From: Methylobacterium iners
GTDB lineage: Bacteria > Pseudomonadota > Alphaproteobacteria > Rhizobiales > Beijerinckiaceae
Reading direction: 5' to 3'
Length of the DNA: 64,000 bases
Assembly (NCBI RefSeq): GCF_022179305.1
Contig: NZ_BPQP01000059.1
Location: 1-64,000, forward strand
In this document: one piece after another, positions 42,481 to 49,928 of the stretch
Position numbering within the stretch: position 1 is the first letter of the stretch
How the letters are laid out: every line of letters starts with the position of its first letter
Program-made: the position numbers and the translations under genes
The notes under the pieces: model-generated
Seen by the model: the letters and a program-made list of their open reading frames with translations, nothing else
Told to the model about the DNA's origin: nothing
Databases searched by the model: none

Positions 42481-42820
42481 GGCGGACCGGCCGGCCTGGA
42501 TCTACCTCGGACCTGCCGACCTCCTCGGCGAGCGCGATGTGCTGCCGATCGTCGTAGGCCGTCAGCAGCTCATCCTTCTGCGGGACGGCGGGCGCATCTC
42601 CGCCGCGGAGCGGGCCTGTCCGCACGAGGGCGCCGACCTCTCGCTCGGACGGTGTGCCGCAGGACGGCTGTTCTGCCCGCGGCACCTCGCGTCCTTCGAC
42701 CTTCGGGATGGATCCGTCTCACCGGGTTGGCGGTTTCGCAGCCTCCGCCTCTTCCCCGTCGTATCGACTCCTGATGGGCTTTGGCTCGAGATGGACGAGG
42801 ACCTGCTTCTCATGAAGTGA
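42473..42820 (+). CDS. Rieske [2Fe-2S] ferredoxin
   Basis: The small soluble Rieske protein carries CPHEG (Cys49, His51) and CPRHL (Cys68, His71), the complete ligand set, in a 115-residue frame from GTG 42473 that overlaps the livF stop. An ATG at 42452 would add seven residues deep inside livF. Such ferredoxins carry electrons for oxygenases or other oxidoreductases. No oxygenase is present here, so it may serve the Mo-hydroxylase or an enzyme encoded elsewhere. It is the last gene of the 11-gene operon. Confidence 0.85.
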   Translation: MAEADRPAWIYLGPADLLGERDVLPIVVGRQQLILLRDGGRISAAERACPHEGADLSLGRCAAGRLFCPRHLASFDLRDGSVSPGWRFRSLRLFPVVSTPDGLWLEMDEDLLLMK

Positions 42821-43035
42821 ACGAAGACTGCCGATGGCGCCGCCGTATGGCCGACCGGCTCCATGTCGAGGCCATGCGTTGGAGCGGACCCTTGGCTACC
42901 CAGGTGAGGCCTTCCCTGGCGTCGCGCTGCCAGGCGCCACCGTGAAGGGAGGCGAGAAAGGCGGGCCCCCGAGAGACCGCAGCGCGAGAGAGATCCGTCC
43001 GCTTCCGCGGTCGAGGTCACCCGGCATCGCCTTCC

Positions 43036-43941
43036 TCAGGCATTGTCGCCCGTGCCGAGATACCAGTCGAGCAGCTCGGACCCCTGCATGACGACAACGT
43101 CGTCCCGCGCCGTGACGGCATCGAGCAGCCGCTCCAGGAGGCCGATCCGGTGCGGCACCCCCGTGATGTAGGGGTGGATCGCAAAACCCATCACCTTCGC
43201 ACCCCCGAGCGGCCCATCGCTCCCGGCCTCCGCGACGAGGCGGTCGAGGTTCGACAGCGCCCGCTCGACGAACTCGTCGGCGCGGTGGTGCTGGATGGCG
43301 AGCAGGGGAATGTCGTTCAGCTCGACCGAGTAGGGCAAGGCGATGAGCGGGCCGTGCCGCGTGGCGACACGGCACGGCCGATCGTCCACGACGAAGTCGC
43401 CGAGATATTCGATCCCTGCCGCCTTGAGGTGATCGGGCGTATCGAGGGTCTCGGTCAGTCCAGGACCCAACCACCCGCGCGGCGGGGCCCCGGTGAACCG
43501 GGTGATCGTCGCGATCGATCGGGCGATCATGTCGGGCTCGTCCGCGATGCGCTGCGTCGGAACCTGATGGAAGCCGTGGGCCATGAACTCCCAGCCGGCC
43601 GCGTGCGCCGCCTCGGCCACCCGCGGGTAGGCTTCGCAGACGGAGGCGTTGATCGAGAGCGTCGGGCGAAGGCCGCGCTCCGCGAAGGCCGCCAGCAGGC
43701 GCCAGAAGCCGACGCGCATGCCGTACTCGTGCCATGCCCAGTTCGGGAGGTCTGGCAGAAGCGGCGCGGCCGTCGGCGGAACCAGGATCTGGCGCGGCAT
43801 CGGATGGTCGATCAGCCAGTGCTCGATATTGACCACGGGCCAGAGCGCCACCCGCTTGCCTCCAGGCAGTGCGAGCGGCGGCCGGTCGATCGCCGCCCGG
43901 TAGGCCAGACGGTTCTCAGGTCGGCGCGGATCGTCCGTCAC
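43036..43941 (-). CDS. Polysaccharide deacetylase-family protein, PuuE/allantoinase-like
   Basis: The 301-residue NodB-fold protein of the PuuE branch has VVNIEHWLIDHP, NWAWHEYGMRVGFWR, FMAHGFHQVPTQ (both metal-motif positions present, unlike the copy at 15528), PPRGWLGPGLTETLDTPDHL and GFAIHPYITGVPHRIG. PuuE hydrolyses allantoin; relatives act on other cyclic ureides and amides. It lies 9 bp downstream of the SsuB-like ATPase, so it is probably the enzyme acting on what that importer brings in. Its upstream gap to the Rieske gene (215 bp) is convergent and otherwise empty. Confidence 0.85.
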   Translation of the reverse strand: MTDDPRRPENRLAYRAAIDRPPLALPGGKRVALWPVVNIEHWLIDHPMPRQILVPPTAAPLLPDLPNWAWHEYGMRVGFWRLLAAFAERGLRPTLSINASVCEAYPRVAEAAHAAGWEFMAHGFHQVPTQRIADEPDMIARSIATITRFTGAPPRGWLGPGLTETLDTPDHLKAAGIEYLGDFVVDDRPCRVATRHGPLIALPYSVELNDIPLLAIQHHRADEFVERALSNLDRLVAEAGSDGPLGGAKVMGFAIHPYITGVPHRIGLLERLLDAVTARDDVVVMQGSELLDWYLGTGDNA

Positions 43942-43950
43942 GCCCGACCC

Positions 43951-44730
43951 TCAGGCGGCTTTCGGGGCGTGATGGCTGTGGAGCTGTGCCGAGAGCATCC
44001 GCCGCACGTCGTTGAAGGCGGGGCTCGACACGTCGCGGCGCCGCGGCAGGTCGATCTCGTGGATGGATTCGATGCGCCCAGGCCCGGGCGACATCATCAC
44101 CACGCGATCGGCGAGGAAGATCGCCTCCTCGATCGCGTGGGTGACGAAGAGCACGGTCAGCCCGGTGCGGGACCAGAGATCCAGGAGCTCGTCCTGCAGC
44201 CGCTCGCGTGTCATGGCGTCGAGGGCACCGAAGGGCTCATCCATGAGCACCACCTCGGCGTCGTTGGCGAGCACGCGGGCAATGGCCACGCGCTGCTTCA
44301 TGCCGCCCGAGAGCTGGTGCGGGTAGGCGTCGGCGAAGCGCTGCAGCCCGACGAGGTCGATGTAGCGGCCGACGGTCTCCCGCACCTCGGCGACCGGTCG
44401 GCCGCGGGACTTCGGTCCAAAGCCGATGTTGTCGCGCACGGTGAGCCACGGGAACAGGCCGTAATCCTGGAAGACCATGCCGCGCGTCGGACCGGGGCCG
44501 GAGATTGGCGTGTTCCACATCAAGGCCTGTCCGGCGCTTGCCGCCTCGAAGCCCGCGACGATGCGCAGAAGCGTCGACTTCCCGCAGCCGGAGGCCCCCA
44601 GCAGGCAGACGAACTCGCCGCGCCTGACCTGAAGGTTCGCGCCGCGCAGCGCCTCGATGCTGCGCCCTTGCGCCACGTAGGTCTTCGCGACGTTGCGCAG
44701 ATCGAGGATCGGGACGGTCGGATCAGCCAT
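43951..44730 (-). CDS. Nitrate/sulfonate/taurine-type ABC transporter ATPase (SsuB/TauB-like)
   Basis: The 259-residue ATPase has Walker A GASGCGKST, the MVFQDYGLFPWLTVRDNIGF segment typical of the SsuB/TauB family, signature LSGGMKQRVAIARVLA, Walker B VVLMDEPFGALDAMTRE and FVTHAIEEAIFLAD. It overlaps the permease stop by 8 bp and energises the SsuC-like permease. Confidence 0.92.
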   Translation of the reverse strand: MADPTVPILDLRNVAKTYVAQGRSIEALRGANLQVRRGEFVCLLGASGCGKSTLLRIVAGFEAASAGQALMWNTPISGPGPTRGMVFQDYGLFPWLTVRDNIGFGPKSRGRPVAEVRETVGRYIDLVGLQRFADAYPHQLSGGMKQRVAIARVLANDAEVVLMDEPFGALDAMTRERLQDELLDLWSRTGLTVLFVTHAIEEAIFLADRVVMMSPGPGRIESIHEIDLPRRRDVSSPAFNDVRRMLSAQLHSHHAPKAA

Positions 44731-45586
44731 GGGTCGGGCTCCAGGCCAGGAGGCGGCGACCGACCTGCATGACGATCCAGTCGGAGACGAAGCCGGCGAT
44801 GCCGATCACGACCATGCCGCAGATCACGATCTCGGTGCGCGAGAGCTGGCGCGCCTCCATGATGATGGCGCCCAAACCCGTCTGAACGCCGGTCATTTCG
44901 CCGACCACGATCACGACCCAGGCGAAGCCGAGTCCGAGCCGCAGGCCCGTGAAGATGGAGGGGAGCGCTGCGGGCAGCACGACCCGAGCGAACTGGGCAG
45001 GCCCCGTGCAGCCCAGCATCGCCGCGGCCTCGAACAGGCGCGGCTCGACGGATCGTACCCCGAAGATCGTGTTGACGAGGATTGGATAGAAGGCGCCCAG
45101 GAAGACGAGGAAGTAGGCGGAGCGCGGTCCCAGCCCGAACAGGATCATCGCGAGCGGCAGCCAGGCCGTCACCGGGATCGGCCGCAGGATCTGGAAGGTC
45201 GGGTCCAGCAGCGCCCGGATCAGGGGGATGCGGCCGATCAGCAGACCGAGCGGCAGCGCCGCCGCCGCGGCCAGCGCGAAGCCGCCATAGACACGGCTGA
45301 GCGAGGCGAGGAGATGCACGCCCAGCGTTCCGCTGAAGGCGTCGTCGTTGATGCCGCCGAAGGCAAGGTCCTGAAGCTGCGTCCAGACGGCAGCGGGTGC
45401 CGGGATCAGGCTGTAGGGCCGGTCCGCGGTGGCAAGGTGCCAGACGAGGGCAAGGCCGAGGGGAATAGCAAGCGCAAGGCCCGCTCGGCGCAGGGCCGAG
45501 AGCGACACACTGTTCCTTCGTGCAACAGGCTCGGCCGCGGGCAGGCTTGCCGCTGCAAGAGCGCCCGCCTCGGTCGCGTTGCTCAC
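44723..45586 (-). CDS. ABC transporter permease (SsuC/TauC-like)
   Basis: The 287-residue permease is read from GTG 45586, which overlaps the binding-protein stop as GTGA. It has RPIPVTAWLPLAMILFGLGP and EPRLFEAAAMLGCTGPAQFA with VVLPAALPSIFTGLRLGLGF, the conserved SsuC/TauC loop. A poorly conserved cytosolic N-terminus of about 30 residues precedes the first membrane segment. Confidence 0.9.
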   Translation of the reverse strand: MSNATEAGALAAASLPAAEPVARRNSVSLSALRRAGLALAIPLGLALVWHLATADRPYSLIPAPAAVWTQLQDLAFGGINDDAFSGTLGVHLLASLSRVYGGFALAAAAALPLGLLIGRIPLIRALLDPTFQILRPIPVTAWLPLAMILFGLGPRSAYFLVFLGAFYPILVNTIFGVRSVEPRLFEAAAMLGCTGPAQFARVVLPAALPSIFTGLRLGLGFAWVVIVVGEMTGVQTGLGAIIMEARQLSRTEIVICGMVVIGIAGFVSDWIVMQVGRRLLAWSPTHG

Positions 45587-46530
45587 GCGTCCCTCATCGC
45601 ATCGACGAAGCGGGTGTCGATGAAGCCCGGCTCCGGCAGGCGCTTGATCTGCTTCAGGGCCAGCATGTGTTCGGCATAGGCCTTGGCCTGGCGCACTTCG
45701 TCCGGTCCGAGCTTCCACTTCAACTCGACGTTGGGCGCGGAGAGTTCTAGCGCCTCGCGCTTCTGCCCGAGCTTGGACACAGCCATGGCGATCATCGCCT
45801 CGCGGTCCTTGCCCGCGAAATCCGAAGCCTTGCGGTGGATCTCGAGCATGGTGCGCACCACCTCGGGCCGCTGCGCGAGCGTGTCGCGGTGCGCGCCGAA
45901 GACCATGTTCAGCGCGCCCATCTCGGTCGCGTAGGGGTATTCGACGAGTTGGCCGACGCCCGTCGAGAGGCTGACGCCGGGACCGGGCTCGGCGCCGACA
46001 TAGGCGTCGATGTCGCCGCGGGCCAGGGCAATGTGCATCTCGGAGAAGGAGATGCGGACCGGCGTGATGTCGCGGACGCTGAGCCCTTCCATGCGCATGC
46101 GCTCGAGCGCGAAGACCTCCTGCGTGCTGCCCGGCCAGATCGCCACGCGCTTGCCCTTGAGATCCTTGATCGCGCGGATCTCCGAATCCCTCTTGGAGAT
46201 GATCGCCATGCCGCGGTTGCAGGTGGAGGCGATCACCACGATCGGTTCTCCGGCCGCTGCGCCAAGGGTCGCCGCCGCGATGCCGAACGTCCCGAAATCC
46301 ACCGACCTGGTCACGACGGCGTTCTTGCACTCGGTCGGGCTCTCGAAGGGCACGACCTCGACCTGGACGCCCTCGGGCGTGAAGCGCTCGTAGAAGTAGG
46401 GGGCGATCGAGTGGATCAGCTTCAGCGATCCCATGCGGATCACCGTCCGCGCGGCCTTGGCGCGACCGACGAGGGGCGCGGAGACGAGGCCTGCTCCGAG
46501 GCCAGCGAGAAGCGTGCGGCGGTGAATCAT
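45583..46530 (-). CDS. ABC transporter substrate-binding protein (SsuA/NMT1-THI5-like)
   Basis: The 315-residue periplasmic protein has a twin-arginine-like leader (HRRTLLAGLGAGLVSAPLVG) and a mature part with IRMGSLKLIHSIAPYFYERF, VEVVPFESPTECKNAVVTRS and GTFGIAAATLGAAAGEPIVV. This is the SsuA/NMT1 fold, which binds sulfonates, nitrate, pyrimidine precursors, riboflavin or aromatic acids. With a PuuE-like enzyme in the operon, a ureide or amide ligand is more plausible than a sulfonate (inference). It is divergent from the LysR gene at 46665. Confidence 0.88.
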   Translation of the reverse strand: MIHRRTLLAGLGAGLVSAPLVGRAKAARTVIRMGSLKLIHSIAPYFYERFTPEGVQVEVVPFESPTECKNAVVTRSVDFGTFGIAAATLGAAAGEPIVVIASTCNRGMAIISKRDSEIRAIKDLKGKRVAIWPGSTQEVFALERMRMEGLSVRDITPVRISFSEMHIALARGDIDAYVGAEPGPGVSLSTGVGQLVEYPYATEMGALNMVFGAHRDTLAQRPEVVRTMLEIHRKASDFAGKDREAMIAMAVSKLGQKREALELSAPNVELKWKLGPDEVRQAKAYAEHMLALKQIKRLPEPGFIDTRFVDAMRDA

Positions 46531-46571
46531 GGGGCGGCCTCGTCGAAGTTCGGACCCATGAACGCTACTCA

Positions 46572-46628
46572 GCTCGCCTGTTGCGAGCGAGTGCTAGTTT
46601 TCGAAGGGCTCGTTGCATTTTCGGCAAC
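46572..46628. promoter_or_regulatory. Two short inverted repeats between SsuA-like gene and LysR gene
   Basis: GCTCGC-N5-GCGAGC (46572-46588) and GTTGC-N7-GCAAC (46612-46628) lie in the 134-bp divergent gap. The second has the size of a LysR box and is 36 bp before the lysR start. Both are candidate LysR sites only. Confidence 0.4.
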
Positions 46629-46664
46629 ACCGATGCAGCCTCGCGCAACACAGGAGCTTGAGCC

Positions 46665-47576
46665 GTGAAGCACCTACGCACGCTCAGCTACGTGGCCGAG
46701 ATCGCACGCAGCGGTTCGATCCGCCGTGCGGCCGAGCGGCTCAATATCGCGCCTTCAGCCCTGACGCGGCAGGTTCAGGACATCGAGTACGAGCTCGGCA
46801 CGCCGGTCTTCGAGCGACTGGCGCAGGGGATGCGCCTCAACGCGGCGGGCGAGTTGCTGGTCCGTCACATCCGGGACCAGGTCGCTGACTTGGAGCGGGT
46901 CCGCTCGCAGATCGCCGACCTGTCGGGTGTGCGTCGCGGCCACGTCGCCCTGGCCTGCAGCCAGGCCTTCGTCACGCGGGTGGTGCCGGAGGAGGTGGAG
47001 GCCTACCGCGCCCGGTTCCCGCAGGTCGGCTTCACGGTGCAGGTCCGTGACCACATCCAGGCGGTGGCCGCGGTCGTCGCCTTCGAGGCGGATCTCGCCC
47101 TGATCATCCAGCCTCCGCCCTCCGCCGAGCTTCACCTCCTATATTCCTGCCGGCAGCAGCTTCGCGCGCTGATGCGGGCCGAACATCCCCTCGCGAAATC
47201 CGACGGTCCCGTGCGACTGCGCGACTGCCTTGCCCATCCCATGGCGCTTCCCGACCGGTCGCTCGCCATTCGCCTTCACCTGGATCAGGCGTTGGCCCGA
47301 CGGGGCGTTGAACTGAAATGCGCCGTAGAGTCCGGCTCGCTCGAGTTCCTGCGCAATCTCGCCCTGCGCGAGGACGTCGTAAGTCTGCAGATCCCCAACG
47401 GCATTCCCGACGATCCTCGCCTGCGGAGCAGGCCCATCGACGATCGCGATCTGGAGCCGATGACCGTGGTCCTGGCGCAGTTGCAGGGTCGGATGCTGTC
47501 CGTGGCCGCCGCCAAGTTCGCCGACCAGCTCGCCGCCAGCCTGCATCGACGCATGCAGTCCTCCGTGACGGATTGA
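46665..47576 (+). CDS. LysR-family transcriptional regulator
   Basis: The 303-residue intact LysR protein begins MKHLRTLSYVAEIARSGSIR. The winged-helix core AAERLNIAPSALTRQVQDIE and FERLAQGMRLNAAGELLVRH are followed by a linker helix and a periplasmic-binding-like effector domain (about 90-300). It is divergent from the SsuABC/PuuE-like operon, the standard position for a pathway-specific activator of that operon. The Rhs fragment abuts its 3' end. Confidence 0.9.
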   Translation: MKHLRTLSYVAEIARSGSIRRAAERLNIAPSALTRQVQDIEYELGTPVFERLAQGMRLNAAGELLVRHIRDQVADLERVRSQIADLSGVRRGHVALACSQAFVTRVVPEEVEAYRARFPQVGFTVQVRDHIQAVAAVVAFEADLALIIQPPPSAELHLLYSCRQQLRALMRAEHPLAKSDGPVRLRDCLAHPMALPDRSLAIRLHLDQALARRGVELKCAVESGSLEFLRNLALREDVVSLQIPNGIPDDPRLRSRPIDDRDLEPMTVVLAQLQGRMLSVAAAKFADQLAASLHRRMQSSVTD

Positions 47577-47599
47577 GCCATCGTGTGTTGATCACCAGG

Positions 47600-48796
47600 C
47601 AAATCGCGCCCGTCCCAGGCATAGCGCCACAGCCGCACCCGGAAGCCGCGCCGCTCGACGCGTCGCGCCACCAACCGCCCGCGTGCGTCGTGCTTCAGGC
47701 TCACCGCCTCGCCGCGCGGGCCGCGCGCCTGCCGCACCCGCCCGCCTGGTGAGACCAGCCAGGGCGGCAAGACCATGCTCGACCCCGCAAGCTCGCGGGA
47801 CAACGCCTCGCCCGGCTCCCGCTGGTCCGAGCCGACCACGTTGAGCGCCGCGTCGTACTCATAGCGTTCCGCCCCACCGTCGCCGAAACGGGCCTGCGCC
47901 ACCTGCCCGTTGCCGTCATAGGCATAGGCCGTCTCGCCCCAGCCGGCATCAACGATGGTGCGCGGCTCAAAGGCACGGCTTCAAGAGTAGCGCCGCTCCA
48001 CGCCCAGGCCCGCCGCGCCACCGCCCGGTCCAGGCGGCGCGGCGGACGCCACGTTCTGGTGCAGGAGCTGGCCCACCGCGTCCCAGCCCTGGTCGAGCTG
48101 AAAGCCCCCGCCGTTGCGCCGCCGCGTCTCGCGCCAGAGGGCGTTGCGTGTGAAGTTCAGCGGGGCGTGGCCCGCGAGGGTCAGGCGCACCAGCGCGCCG
48201 ACCGGATCGTAGGCGTACTCGGTCACCTGCCCGCCGATGCGCCGCTCGACCCGCCGGCCGCAGCAATCGAAGGTGCTCTCGATCCGCCGGCCTTTGACGA
48301 TCTCGGCCACGACCCGGCCCATTTCGTCGCGCTCGAACAGCACCAGCGCGTCGTCGTTCTCGGCACGTACTAAAAGCCCGCTCGCGTCGTAGCCGAAGGT
48401 GGTGACGCAGGCGGCCGCGCGCCCCGGATCGTGCACCGCCTCGCGCACCAGAAGGCCCGACCTATCGTAAGCGTAGGCCGCGCGGGTGCCGTCGGCGTGG
48501 CGGGTCTCGCCGAGCCGGCCCGCCTCGTCGTAGGCGTAGGCCGTGGTCAGCCCGTCGAAGTCCGTCTCCTCGACGACGTGGCCCACGGCGTCGCGCACGA
48601 AGCTCCAGGTGCGACCGGTCTGGTTAACAACCTGGGCGAGGCGCTCTTGGTCGTCATAGGCGAGGCGGACGCGCCCGCCCTGCAGGTCCTCGATCTCGGA
48701 GAGCAGCCCACGCGGGCCGCGGCGGTAGGTGGTGGTACGGCCCTCGCCATCCGCCGCCCGCAGGGTCGCGCCGCGATCCTCCGAGCGCTGCACCAC
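47600..48796 (-). pseudogene. Decayed Rhs/YD-repeat protein fragment
   Basis: One minus-strand frame holds a series of YD repeats, such as TTAYAYDEAGRLGETRHADG, RAAYAYDRSGLLVREAV and VTEYAYDPVGALVRLTLAGH. These are diagnostic of Rhs/YD-repeat toxin-delivery or wall-associated proteins. An in-frame TGA at 47981-47983 splits the frame; downstream the same frame still reads AYAYDGNG and EYDAALNVVGSD and ends its similarity at RYAWDGRDL near 47600. The 5' end runs into the DUF6894 gene, with no signal peptide or N-terminal domain, and no toxin tip or immunity gene follows. It is a double-truncated remnant. Confidence 0.8.
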
Positions 48797-48828
48797 CAGG
48801 GTGACCCCATCCGGCCCTGAGGGAGGCC

Positions 48829-49086
48829 CTAACGCTCGCTCCCAGCAGCGCGGGGCAGCAGCTTGAAGGCGTCCGCGAACGGGAACTCTCCCACTACCCC
48901 GCCAGCCTCCTTCGTGACGACTAGGGCGGCGGCCAAGAGGGTGATCTGATTGGTCGGATCCTGCATCATCGCCTGAACCGTATCCCGGGCAACCTCCAGA
49001 GCCTGGACTGCGTCGCGAAGCTCCATGCCGTCCTGATCAGGGATGACGTCGCCGTCGATGTGGGTGTTGAAGAAATAGAGGGGCAT
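48829..49086 (-). CDS. DUF6894 family protein
   Basis: The 85-residue protein starts MPLYFFNTHIDGDVIPDQDG, followed by ELRDAVQALEVARDTVQAM. The MPxYFFxxxDG...D..G.EL pattern is the DUF6894 family, small cytoplasmic proteins of unknown function, abundant in Methylobacterium and rhizobia. The start at 49086 is set by this conserved beginning; the upstream extension is not conserved in character. Its 3' end overlaps the Rhs remnant's outer frame. Confidence 0.8.
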   Translation of the reverse strand: MPLYFFNTHIDGDVIPDQDGMELRDAVQALEVARDTVQAMMQDPTNQITLLAAALVVTKEAGGVVGEFPFADAFKLLPRAAGSER

Positions 49087-49292
49087 GCGCCGACATCCCC
49101 GGCGGCCGACGGATGTTCCCGAGGGACGTGGATGTTCGACCACAACCTTGAGCGGCGCGGTCGCCCGATGCTCGCATGTGCCGTCCGGCACGGCGGCGGT
49201 GAAACTTCACGCCACCCGCATCATTGCCCTGTCACGGAGGCGAAGGGACGGCCCGCCCGGCAACCTGCGCAGCCCCCGTGTTTGGACCCACC

Positions 49293-49463
49293 ATGATCGT
49301 TTGCCCGCCCCCTCTGTGGCTCTCCCCCTCGGATACGCCCACGAGCCCGACCATCGAGGGCATCCAGCGCGCCCTGGCCCTGTCGTTCCCGCCGGCCGAG
49401 GAGCACACGGCCTCGATCCGGCTTCTCTCGGCACTCGACGCTCTTCGGTCCCGCGAAGACTGA
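49293..49463 (+). CDS. Small hypothetical protein, 56 residues
   Basis: The frame starts MIVCPPPLWLSPSDTPTSPT at ATG 49293 and ends with an acidic helix-like tail. No family is recognised and there is no clear ribosome-binding site. It is the only sensible frame between the divergent DUF6894 gene and the Cys-rich gene, but may be spurious. Confidence 0.3.
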   Translation: MIVCPPPLWLSPSDTPTSPTIEGIQRALALSFPPAEEHTASIRLLSALDALRSRED

Positions 49464-49493
49464 CCCGTCGCGCCGGCTGTCACCCAGGGCGCG

Positions 49494-49757
49494 TCAGCGG
49501 GCCTCGCTCACGCGTCGGGTCGTGCGCTGCTCCTGCTTGTAGGCCGTGATGGCCGCCGAGCAGGTGGGGCTGAGCTTCTTCAGGTTGGCCTTGAAGCAGG
49601 CCTCCACCTCCGGGCCGCCCGGTGCGTACTCGCTGCAATGCTGCATGTAGTCGCCGGTGCAGGCCCGCTTCAGCGCCTCGCGTCCGGGCGATTGCTGCGC
49701 GAACGCTGCGACGGGGATGAGGCCGAGGGCGAAGAACGCCGCCTTGCTCGGGGTCAT
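49494..49757 (-). CDS. Small exported cysteine-rich protein
   Basis: The 87-residue protein has a signal peptide (about 1-21, ending AFAQ) and a mature part with four spaced cysteines: ACTGDYMQHCSEYAPG, then EACFKANLKKLSPTCSAAI. The C-x8-C...C-x12-C spacing with D/Y and K-L-S resembles the cysteine-rich repeat found in GLG1-type and many rhizobial periplasmic proteins. Two disulfides are likely. The function is unknown. Confidence 0.65.
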   Translation of the reverse strand: MTPSKAAFFALGLIPVAAFAQQSPGREALKRACTGDYMQHCSEYAPGGPEVEACFKANLKKLSPTCSAAITAYKQEQRTTRRVSEAR

Positions 49758-49928
49758 GTGAACTCCTGTCCGTTGCCGAAGCCGACCACGTGGAGCGGGT
49801 CGACCTGCCGGCGGGCACTGACCTGGGACGATGGCCTCAACGTGACGAGAGTAAGGATCTCTTGCAGCAATGCTTTGGTGATGCCGCCCTCATTCCCCCG
49901 CGACTGCGCGGCAGCGGCGTTCGCGCGC

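Noticed and set aside
43951-46530. Taurine/alkanesulfonate utilisation system
   Set aside because: The importer is SsuABC-type, but no monooxygenase or sulfonatase is present, and the operon ends with a PuuE-like amide hydrolase.
47285-47902. Separate minus-strand gene overlapping the LysR 3' end
   Set aside because: It is the tail of the Rhs remnant frame after its internal stop; the part over LysR has no Rhs character.
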